Assembly: GCA_964487195.1 (NCBI GenBank)
Contig: CAZAPV010000036.1
Span: forward strand, 1-9,212
Origin: CAZAPV01 sp964487195
Lineage (GTDB): Bacteria; Patescibacteriota; Patescibacteriia; SG8-24
Length of the DNA stretch: 9,212 bases
Reading direction: 5' to 3'
This document shows positions 1-9,183 of the stretch, one piece after another. The translations under genes were made by a program, and so were the position numbers. How positions within the stretch are numbered: position 1 is the first letter of the stretch; each line of letters starts with the position of its first letter. The notes beneath the pieces are model-generated. The model was not told the origin of the DNA. It saw only the letters and a list, made by a program, of their open reading frames with translations, and did not search any database.

Positions 1-384
1 CGCTTCGGCGAAATGGAAGTGTGGGCGCTCGAAGCGTACGGCGCGGCGCACATGCTGCAGGAGATCCTGACGATCAAATCGGACGACGTCCCTGGCCGAT
101 CCAAGGCGTACGAGTCGATCATCAAGGGCGAACCGATCAAGAAGATCAACATTCCGGAATCGTTCAACGTCCTCGTGCGCGAACTGAAAGGACTCGGTCT
201 CGACGTCGAACTGCTGAAAGACAAGAAGCGCGTCGACACGGACGGCGAAGAAGAGCCGGTCCGTTCCTCGCCGCGCCTCGGCCGTTTCGCGCCCGAGAGG
301 TCGCCGCTCGACGAAGACATCGCCGCGCATCGTCCCGGGGTCGGCACCGCCGTGGAAGGCGAGGCCGCCGGCAACGAAGCATAA
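1..384 (+). CDS. rpoB: DNA-directed RNA polymerase subunit beta, C-terminal part (5' truncated by window)
   Basis: C-terminal end of the beta subunit of RNA polymerase, which forms one pincer and much of the active-site wall of the core enzyme. The frame is open from base 1 and reads RFGEMEVWALEAYGAA, the near-invariant RpoB C-terminal block, followed by an ESFNVLVRELKGLGLDVELL segment like that of other bacteria. This part packs against RpoC. After the conserved core there is a tail of about 54 residues rich in Asp, Glu, Pro and Arg. It is longer than the E. coli end but comparable to the acidic tails of some Gram-positive RpoB proteins. The stop TAA lies 12 bases before the rpoC start, the usual rpoBC operon layout. 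The identity is certain; the start lies outside the window. Confidence 0.98.
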   Translation, partial: RFGEMEVWALEAYGAAHMLQEILTIKSDDVPGRSKAYESIIKGEPIKKINIPESFNVLVRELKGLGLDVELLKDKKRVDTDGEEEPVRSSPRLGRFAPERSPLDEDIAAHRPGVGTAVEGEAAGNEA

Positions 385-396
385 CCGCCAACGCGT

Positions 397-4284
<3,888 letters not shown>

Positions 4285-4303
4285 CGAATTCCATCGCGCA
4301 ACG

Positions 4304-4335
4304 AAAATCCCCCGCCTTGTCGAAGGGGGATTTTT
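4304..4335 (+). terminator. Rho-independent terminator after rpoC
   Basis: AAAATCCCCC (4304-4313) pairs perfectly with GGGGGATTTT (4325-4334), and the last stem bases merge into a T-run (4331-4335). The 11-base loop can fold further as CCTT/AAGG around GTCG. It lies 19 bases after the rpoC stop. The A-run on the left side means it could also act on the minus strand, but no minus-strand gene is seen entering from the right. Confidence 0.93.
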
Positions 4336-4353
4336 GCGTCATGGTGAAGCAGT

Positions 4354-4833
4354 ATGATCTATCTCGGCGTCGATCCAGGATTCGCGGACATGGGGTACGG
4401 CGTGATCGCGGTCGAGGGGGGCCGCGACCGCTGCGTCGCGTACGGCAGCATCCGCACGCCGGCCGACATGCCGCTCCCCGCGCGCCTCGCGACGATCTAC
4501 GACAAGCTCGCGGAGATCATCGACCGTCATCGGCCGGACCGCGCGGCGATCGAAAAATTGTATTTTTCCACGAACGCAAAAACCGCGATGCTCGTCGCCG
4601 AAGCGCGCGGCGTGATCCGTCTGTGCCTCGAAAAACACGGTCTCCCTTCGCGTGAATTTTCTCCGGCCGAGGTGAAAATCGCGGTGTGCGGCCATGGCGC
4701 CGCGGCAAAACCGGAGATGCAGAAGATGACCAAGGTCCTCCTCGGCCTCGCCGAGGTTCCGAAACCGGACGATGCCGCGGACGCTCTCGCCCTCGCCCTC
4801 ACGCTGGCTCACTCGAAGGTCCCGGCCGCATAA
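4354..4833 (+). CDS. ruvC: Holliday junction resolvase RuvC
   Basis: Crossover-junction endodeoxyribonuclease that cuts Holliday junctions symmetrically at the end of recombination repair, normally with the RuvAB branch-migration motor. The 159-residue protein begins MIYLGVDPG, carrying catalytic Asp7. Glu67 lies in AAIEKLYFSTNAKTAM, matching the second acidic residue. Asp140 and Asp143 lie in PDDAADALALAL, the C-terminal catalytic motif. All four acidic residues are therefore present. It is somewhat shorter than the 173-residue E. coli protein because it ends soon after the last helix. The start is fixed by the motif and has a partial Shine-Dalgarno, GGTGA at 4343-4347, 6 bases upstream. It starts 18 bases after the rpoC terminator T-run. 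No ruvA or ruvB is in the window. There is no terminator hairpin after its stop, so transcripts could continue into the next gene. Confidence 0.96.
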   Translation: MIYLGVDPGFADMGYGVIAVEGGRDRCVAYGSIRTPADMPLPARLATIYDKLAEIIDRHRPDRAAIEKLYFSTNAKTAMLVAEARGVIRLCLEKHGLPSREFSPAEVKIAVCGHGAAAKPEMQKMTKVLLGLAEVPKPDDAADALALALTLAHSKVPAA

Positions 4834-4844
4834 TCCCGGTACCA

Positions 4845-4872
4845 TTGACCGCATTCCGTCTTTTGCTATGCT
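4845..4872 (+). promoter_or_regulatory. Sigma70-like extended -10 promoter for the Clp-type ATPase gene
   Basis: TTGACC (4845-4850) matches the -35 consensus at 5 of 6 positions. After 16 bases comes TATGCT (4867-4872), which matches the -10 at 4 of 6 positions and is preceded by TGC (4864-4866), an extended -10 TGn element. Transcription would start near 4879, giving a leader of about 35 bases. This is pattern matching only, but placement in the only gap before the gene supports it. Confidence 0.6.
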
Positions 4873-4902
4873 CAAAGCACGACGCAGTTCTTTGCATCTG
4901 GA

Positions 4903-4909
4903 AAGGAGG
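4903..4909 (+). promoter_or_regulatory. Strong ribosome-binding site of the Clp-type ATPase gene
   Basis: AAGGAGG is a full-strength Shine-Dalgarno, 5 bases before the ATG at 4915. It decides that start over the out-of-frame ATG at 4910. It is the strongest site on the plus strand here; rpoC has none and ruvC only a partial one. Confidence 0.88.
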
Positions 4910-4914
4910 ATGCG

Positions 4915-6213
4915 ATGGGCGAGAATACCAGGAAGTTCGGTTCAGACTCTTCGGACTTCACCGATCGTGTCGACTCCGACGCCTTCGGGACGAAGACCAA
5001 AGCGGTGTACGAATGGCTGACCGCCCGCGTCATCGGGCAGGATCGCGCGGCGCGCTACGTGGCGCGCGGGCTATCGATCCATTACGCCGGGTTGAAGGAT
5101 CCGGTCAAGCCGATCGGCGCGTACTTCTTCGCCGGCCCGACGGGCTGGGGGAAGACGTTCATGGCGGAGGAGCTCGCACGGCACCTGATTGCCGACCTGT
5201 CGAAAGCGCCGCTTACCCGCATTCCGTGCGGGAAGTATTCCGAGAAGCACCGGATCTCCGAACTGATCGGTTCGCCGCCGGGCTACATCGGTTCCGACAA
5301 GCGACCGGTCTTGGATCAATGGGGCATCGATTGGCCGCACTTCTCGCACAAGGCCGCGCCGGTGTTGCATGAGGAGCTGCGCAAGCCGGCGAAGGAGCGT
5401 AGGGACGTGTTCGAGCTGTACGACGAACTCGGACCGTACACCTCGGTCATCTTGTTCGATGAAGTGGAAAAAGCGAGCAAAAAGCTTCACGACACGCTGC
5501 TCCACATCATCGACGACGGCAATCTGTCGCTGCCGCACGACAACTCCACCAGCTTCGCCAACTCGGTGATCATCCTCACCTCCAACACCGGCGCGCAGGA
5601 ACAGCAGCAGCTGTTGTCCGGGAAACGGCGCGGCATCGGTTTTTCCAACGCGAGCGAAGAATCGACCGCGGACACCGAGGCGCTTGACCAGGAGATTTAC
5701 CGGCGCACGATCGCCGAGATCGAACGGCGCTTCAAGCCGGAACTGGTCGGGCGGCTGAAGGAGAACATCGTGGTGTTCCGCACGCTGAACCGCGCGCAGT
5801 GCGCGGCCGTGCTCGAAACGATGCTGCCGGCAGTGCAGAAACGGCTGATCAAGCAGGACGCGGTGCCGATCCTTCTTTCCTACGAGCCGGCGTTCAAGGA
5901 GTTCCTCCTCGACAAGGGCGTCAACCGCAAGTACGGACTGCGGCCGCTCAAAGCGACGCTGCACCAGTACGTGCTCCTTCCGCTCGCGAACGCGATCGAG
6001 AACGGCGGGCTGATCGCCGGCGACGAGGTGATGTTCAAGATCGTCGGGAAGGATCCGGCGCTCTGCCGTAAGCCGCGCCCGATCGCGATGTTTACCGGGC
6101 CGGTCGGTCCGTTCGACCTCCCGTATGACGACGGGAATTCGGACGACGACGAGCCGCCGGACACGCTGCGCGATCCGACCCCGCCCCCGCGGCGGGGAAA
6201 ACCGAGACGATAA
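4915..6213 (+). CDS. Single-module Clp/HSP100-type AAA+ ATPase (D2-like), probable ClpP partner
   Basis: A 432-residue AAA+ unfoldase consisting of one ATPase ring domain closest to the second (D2) ring of ClpA/ClpB/ClpC. Seen: VIGQD at 39-43; Walker A GPTGWGKT at 74-81; EKHRISELIGSPPGYIG, with the substrate-gripping pore loop GYIG at 123-126; Walker B VILFDE at 178-183; sensor 1 TSNTG at 222-226; GIGF at 240-243; arginine finger Arg280 in KPELVGRL; and sensor 2 Arg343 in GLRPL. There is no N-domain, no first ring and no ClpX-type zinc finger; residues 1-30 look unstructured. Between the pore loop and Walker B there are about 36 more residues than in ClpB D2. GIGF sits between sensor 1 and the arginine finger, where ClpX, ClpA and ClpC carry the ClpP-docking loop, so a protease role is inferred. 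The tail (about 400-432) is acidic and Pro-rich, then basic. The protein is cytoplasmic, with no signal or membrane segment. It has its own promoter and terminator. The family is certain; ClpP partnership is moderately sure, since clpP is not in the window. Confidence 0.92.
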   Translation: MGENTRKFGSDSSDFTDRVDSDAFGTKTKAVYEWLTARVIGQDRAARYVARGLSIHYAGLKDPVKPIGAYFFAGPTGWGKTFMAEELARHLIADLSKAPLTRIPCGKYSEKHRISELIGSPPGYIGSDKRPVLDQWGIDWPHFSHKAAPVLHEELRKPAKERRDVFELYDELGPYTSVILFDEVEKASKKLHDTLLHIIDDGNLSLPHDNSTSFANSVIILTSNTGAQEQQQLLSGKRRGIGFSNASEESTADTEALDQEIYRRTIAEIERRFKPELVGRLKENIVVFRTLNRAQCAAVLETMLPAVQKRLIKQDAVPILLSYEPAFKEFLLDKGVNRKYGLRPLKATLHQYVLLPLANAIENGGLIAGDEVMFKIVGKDPALCRKPRPIAMFTGPVGPFDLPYDDGNSDDDEPPDTLRDPTPPPRRGKPRR

Positions 6214-6237
6214 ACCGATGCGCTCGCATCGGTTTTT
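6214..6237 (+). terminator. Rho-independent terminator after the Clp-type ATPase gene
   Basis: ACCGATGC (6214-6221) pairs with GCATCGGT (6226-6233) around a 4-base loop, followed by TTTTT (6233-6237). The stem starts immediately after the TAA stop codon, and the last two bases of the stop (AA) can extend it against the T-run. Confidence 0.9.
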
Positions 6238-6254
6238 ATAATTTTCCGTCGTAC

Positions 6255-6285
6255 GAAAAAACCCGCCTTTCACGAAAGGCGGGTT
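6255..6285 (-). terminator. Rho-independent terminator of the aminopeptidase gene
   Basis: A perfect 11-base-pair stem, AACCCGCCTTT (6260-6270) with AAAGGCGGGTT (6275-6285), around CACG. Read on the minus strand, the hairpin runs into six T (the complement of the A-run 6256-6261), 15 bases after the aminopeptidase stop. On the plus strand it is followed by TAGAGA, so it points to the minus strand only. It is distinct from the plus-strand terminator next to it. Confidence 0.92.
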
Positions 6286-6299
6286 AGAGAAAGAATCGT

Positions 6300-8912
6300 T
6301 CACGCGGTCGTCACGGCGACGCGCTGTTCGTGCCAGGCGCGGAGCGGCGCGAGATTGCGCGTCAGCCATGCGGCATTCAGGCGAATTTTTTCGACCGCCT
6401 GCGCGATCGTCCGGTCGAGCCCTTCCGCCGGATGTTCCCGGAAGAACGCCTCGACATCGGCAGCCGCCCCCTCGGTGGCGAGATGATTGACGGTAGAGGT
6501 GAGGAACCGTCCGAGCATCATCGCGTTGCCGCGATAGCGTCGTTCCAGTTCCTGCCAGTTCGCTTTGACGAACTCCCACGCGAACGTCGCGGGAACGGTG
6601 TCGTTGCCGGCGACAGAGCCGACGACGGAGACGGTGTCCTGGCTTCGCACCTCGGGAGAGAGGGCGAACTGGAGCACCCGTTCGAGCGATTCGCGATCGG
6701 GCCGGTAGCCGATGACGCCGAGCACCCGATCTTTTTCTTGCTGAAGCGACCCGCGCCGGTAGAGCCAGAGGAGGTCGTCGAGATGACCCGTATTCCGCCC
6801 ATGTCTCGCCGCGATCCCGTAGATCGTGCTGCGGATGTCGGCGCGGACGGATTCCGGATCGCGGAGCGCCGAGCTGAATCGCAGTTCGGCCTCCTCGATG
6901 ATCCCTTCGTGCCCGCACATTCCCGCGGTGCCGATGACGAGCGAGCGCAGAAAGATCTGCGTGTGCCGTTCCTGAGAGGAGGGATCCCATCCGATGTTTT
7001 CGACCGCGCGCTGCACCAGCTCCCGGCTGAACGCGCGGACTGCGGCGCGAAGCTCCGGCGCGTCGAGCAGGAGACCGCGCAGCTGGCCGAGGTTTCCGAG
7101 CAGGCTCGACCACACCGCGTACTCCGTTTCGTCGGCGTACGCTGCGGCGATCGCGAGGTAGCGGTCGGCGGTGAGCTTGCCCGCGCGGCAGAGCGCGTAC
7201 GCGTCGTCTTCGACCCCGAGCCGTTCTTCGCTCGTGAGCGATTTCGACGCCACGGCGCGCAGCACCGCGTTCCATCCCGCGTTGTCGTAGTTCACGCGGT
7301 AGAACCCGGTCCTGCCGGCGTTCGCGTGGAGCCAGCTCGGCGTCTCTTCGTAGTGATCGCGAAGATAGGTGACCATCGAACGGCCGGGCACGAGATCCGT
7401 GCGCGTGTCGTCGTGGGTGACGATGTTCATCGGCACCGACCACGTCGTCGTTTCGTTCGCACCGACGTCGTAGAGAAAACGGCGTTGCTGCACGTGCAGC
7501 ATGAGGCCGTTCCCTCGCCGTTCTCCTTGTATGTCGAGCACCGGATAGCCGGGCTGCTGTATCCACGACGACATCAGGAGTCCCACCGGTTTCTTCGATG
7601 CGTCCTCGAGCGCCCGCCACAGATCGGTCGCCTCGGTGTTGCCGAAGGCGTGACGCTGCATGTAGATGCGCAGACCGTCGCGGAACGCCGCTTCGCCGAG
7701 ATGAGCCTCGAGCATTCGAAGCACCGCGCCGCCTTTGCTGTAGCTGATCTGATCGAACACCTCGTCGATGTCCTTGACCCTGGAGATCGGAACGTCGATC
7801 GGATGCGTGCTGTGCATGCCGTCGAGACGCATCGCCGAACACATATCGTGCGCGACGAACTGCGTCCAGAGGTCCCATTCGGGGAACATCCGGTCGACCG
7901 CCTTGGTCGCGATCCAGTCGGCGAAGCTCTCGTTGAGCCAGAGGTCGTTCCACCATTCCATCGTCACGAGGTTGCCGAACCATTGGTGGGCGATTTCGTG
8001 CGTCACGACTTCCGCGACCCGTTGTCGGTTTCCTTGCGACGAATTCTTCGGATCGATGAGCAGCGCCGTCTCCCTGAACGTGATCGCACCCCAGTTTTCC
8101 ATCGCGCCGAACGCGAAGTCCGGAATCGCGATCAGGTCCATCTTCGGGAGTACGTACGGCCGCTCGAAGTATTCGGTGAAATACGCGAGCGCTTTTTCAG
8201 CGACGTCGAGCGCGAATTCGCCGAACGCTTTTTTGCCCGGTGTCGTCCAGACGCGGATCACCGTTCCTCCGTCGGCGACGCGCTCGACGTATTCGAGGTC
8301 CCCGACGATGAACGCGAGCAGGTACGTCGACATGATCGGCGTGGTTTCGAAGCGCACCACCGCCCGTTCGCCATACATGATGGTGTCGGCCACGTGGGCA
8401 TTCGAGATCGCCACGAGGTTCACGGGGACGTCGAGCGTCACGTTGAAACGCGCTTTCGCCGACGGTTCGTCCCAGCACGGAAACGCGCGGCGCGCATGCG
8501 CCGGCTCGAACTGGGTAGTCGCCATGACGCGCTTCTCGCCGTTCACCTCGTACTCGCTGACGTAGAAACCGTTTAAACGATCGTTCAGCGTGCCGGCGAA
8601 TTTCATCCGCAGCGTGGCCGGAAGGTCCGGCACGAGCGGCTTCCCGATCGCGAGCGTGGCGCGTTCGAGTTCGACGTCTTCGCCGACGACGAGCACCGGT
8701 TGCACGATGCCGTCCTGTTCGACCGACGCGTCCGTAATCTTCAGCTCGGCGGCGTTCAGCACGATGTTCGCGGTCGCGCGCCTGACGTCGAGCGTGACGC
8801 TGACTGCGCCTTCGAACGTCCGCGCGTCCAGATTCGGCGCGAGGCGAAGGTCGTAGATGATCGGACGCACGTCGTCCGGCAGCGTTTCGCGAAGTTGTTG
8901 GACTTGTTCCAT
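6300..8912 (-). CDS. M1-family zinc aminopeptidase (puromycin-sensitive/ERAP-like)
   Basis: An 870-residue metallopeptidase that removes N-terminal residues from peptides. The substrate-recognition motif GAMEN is at 269-273. The zinc site HEIAH is at 305-309 (His305, His309, catalytic Glu306), with the third ligand Glu328 in NESFADW at the correct spacing of 18. The transition-state Tyr is Tyr391 in SYSKGG. Layout: N-terminal beta saddle (about 1-200), gluzincin catalytic domain (about 200-440), small beta domain starting near WIQQPGYPVL (450-459), and a helical ERAP1-like C-terminal domain opening with NAGRTGFYRVNYD (531-543). That last domain and the length point to the puromycin-sensitive/tricorn-interacting-factor type rather than E. 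coli PepN. No signal peptide or membrane helix is seen, so it is likely cytoplasmic and involved in peptide recycling. The start has a GGAGGA site 4 bases upstream, a promoter and a leader hairpin. It is convergent with the Clp-type ATPase gene, each gene having its own terminator. Substrate preference cannot be read from sequence. Confidence 0.97.
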   Translation of the reverse strand: MEQVQQLRETLPDDVRPIIYDLRLAPNLDARTFEGAVSVTLDVRRATANIVLNAAELKITDASVEQDGIVQPVLVVGEDVELERATLAIGKPLVPDLPATLRMKFAGTLNDRLNGFYVSEYEVNGEKRVMATTQFEPAHARRAFPCWDEPSAKARFNVTLDVPVNLVAISNAHVADTIMYGERAVVRFETTPIMSTYLLAFIVGDLEYVERVADGGTVIRVWTTPGKKAFGEFALDVAEKALAYFTEYFERPYVLPKMDLIAIPDFAFGAMENWGAITFRETALLIDPKNSSQGNRQRVAEVVTHEIAHQWFGNLVTMEWWNDLWLNESFADWIATKAVDRMFPEWDLWTQFVAHDMCSAMRLDGMHSTHPIDVPISRVKDIDEVFDQISYSKGGAVLRMLEAHLGEAAFRDGLRIYMQRHAFGNTEATDLWRALEDASKKPVGLLMSSWIQQPGYPVLDIQGERRGNGLMLHVQQRRFLYDVGANETTTWSVPMNIVTHDDTRTDLVPGRSMVTYLRDHYEETPSWLHANAGRTGFYRVNYDNAGWNAVLRAVASKSLTSEERLGVEDDAYALCRAGKLTADRYLAIAAAYADETEYAVWSSLLGNLGQLRGLLLDAPELRAAVRAFSRELVQRAVENIGWDPSSQERHTQIFLRSLVIGTAGMCGHEGIIEEAELRFSSALRDPESVRADIRSTIYGIAARHGRNTGHLDDLLWLYRRGSLQQEKDRVLGVIGYRPDRESLERVLQFALSPEVRSQDTVSVVGSVAGNDTVPATFAWEFVKANWQELERRYRGNAMMLGRFLTSTVNHLATEGAAADVEAFFREHPAEGLDRTIAQAVEKIRLNAAWLTRNLAPLRAWHEQRVAVTTA

Positions 8913-8916
8913 GGGT

Positions 8917-8922
8917 TCCTCC
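8917..8922 (-). promoter_or_regulatory. Ribosome-binding site of the aminopeptidase gene
   Basis: On the minus strand GGAGGA lies 4 bases before the ATG at 8912 and fixes this start. It overlaps the hexamer AGGAAC (8915-8920), which is repeated in the leader hairpin upstream. Confidence 0.85.
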
Positions 8923-8934
8923 GTCGTTGTTTCG

Positions 8935-8964
8935 TTGCGTTCCTATGAAAGGAACTGGACGCAA
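8935..8964 (-). promoter_or_regulatory. Inverted repeat / 5' leader hairpin of the aminopeptidase gene
   Basis: On the minus strand GTTCCT (8955-8950) and AGGAAC (8944-8939) form a perfect 6-base-pair stem around a 5-base loop. As DNA it extends outward to TTGC (8935-8938) and GCAA (8961-8964) past a 5-base bulge, reaching the -10 element. With the predicted start near 8956, the RNA would begin almost directly with the hairpin. It could be a stabilising 5' hairpin, an operator overlapping the transcription start, or part of a translational switch. The repeat is seen; its function is inferred. Confidence 0.5.
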
Positions 8965-8991
8965 TGTAGCGGAAAAAGCGCGAAGCGTCAA
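8963..8991 (-). promoter_or_regulatory. Sigma70-like promoter of the aminopeptidase gene
   Basis: On the minus strand TTGACG (8991-8986, 5 of 6 matches to the -35) is followed after exactly 17 bases by TACATT (8968-8963, 4 of 6 matches to the -10). The expected start is near 8956, giving a leader of about 44 bases. The -35 begins 4 bases past the end of the upstream tRNA terminator T-run. Confidence 0.6.
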
Positions 8992-8995
8992 TACG

Positions 8996-9020
8996 AAAAA
9001 ATCAGCCCTAGTTGGCTGAT
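8996..9020 (-). terminator. Rho-independent terminator of the tRNA-Pro/tRNA-Gly unit
   Basis: ATCAGCC (9001-9007) and GGCTGAT (9014-9020) form a perfect 7-base-pair stem around six bases. On the minus strand it is followed by a run of T (complement of 8996-9001). It lies 7 bases after the CCA end of tRNA-Gly. Confidence 0.88.
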
Positions 9021-9027
9021 ATTTTCA

Positions 9028-9101
9028 TGGAGCGGGCGAGCGGAATCGAACCGCCGTAACTAGCTTGGAAGGCTAGCGCTCTACCATTGAGCTACACCCG
9101 C
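9028..9101 (-). tRNA. tRNA-Gly (anticodon UCC)
   Basis: A full cloverleaf of 74 bases including an encoded CCA (9030-9028 on the minus strand). Acceptor GCGGGTG pairs with CGCCCGC with one G-U pair. The D arm is GCTC/GAGC, and the anticodon stem CTAGC/GCTAG encloses the loop CTTCCAA, giving anticodon TCC. The T arm GGCGG/CCGCT encloses TTCGATT, with a G-U closing pair. Discriminator base 73 is U, usual for bacterial tRNA-Gly. It lies 6 bases downstream of tRNA-Pro and is very likely processed from the same transcript. Confidence 0.97.
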
Positions 9102-9107
9102 GTTGTG

Positions 9108-9183
9108 TGGTCGGGGCGGTGAGATTCGAACTCACAATCCCTTGCTCCCAAAGCAAGTGCCTTAGCCGTTAGGCCACGCCCCG
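9108..9183 (-). tRNA. tRNA-Pro (anticodon UGG)
   Basis: A full cloverleaf of 76 bases including an encoded CCA. Acceptor CGGGGCG pairs perfectly with CGCCCCG; the C1-G72 pair is typical of bacterial tRNA-Pro. The D arm is GCCT/AGGC, and the anticodon stem CTTGC/GCAAG encloses the loop TTTGGGA, giving anticodon TGG with G37 following. The variable loop has 5 bases and the T arm is GTGAG/CTCAC around TTCGAAT. Discriminator is A73. It is first of the two tRNAs in transcription order; its promoter must lie beyond the window or in the last 29 bases, where none is recognisable. Confidence 0.97.

Noticed and set aside
4353..4358. TATGAT as a -10 element for ruvC
   Set aside because: It overlaps the ruvC start codon, has no good -35 at the right distance, and would start transcription inside the gene, after the conserved N-terminus is encoded.
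6185..6197. GC-rich hairpin CCCCG-CGG-CGGGG near the end of the Clp-type ATPase gene
   Set aside because: It lies inside codons for a Pro/Arg run and is followed by A rather than T, so it is not a terminator; a proper terminator follows directly after the stop.
5071..7983. Very long minus-strand open frame of 970 codons running antisense to the Clp-type ATPase gene and through the aminopeptidase region
   Set aside because: It is extremely Arg-rich, has no recognisable motif, crosses two terminators and covers two well-supported genes in other frames. Long open shadow frames are expected with GC-rich codon use.
6330..8576. Plus-strand open frame of 748 codons opposite the aminopeptidase gene
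   Set aside because: It mirrors the M1 gene codon by codon, is rich in Arg, Val and His without domain features, and lacks its own RBS. The M1 zinc motifs on the other strand are decisive.
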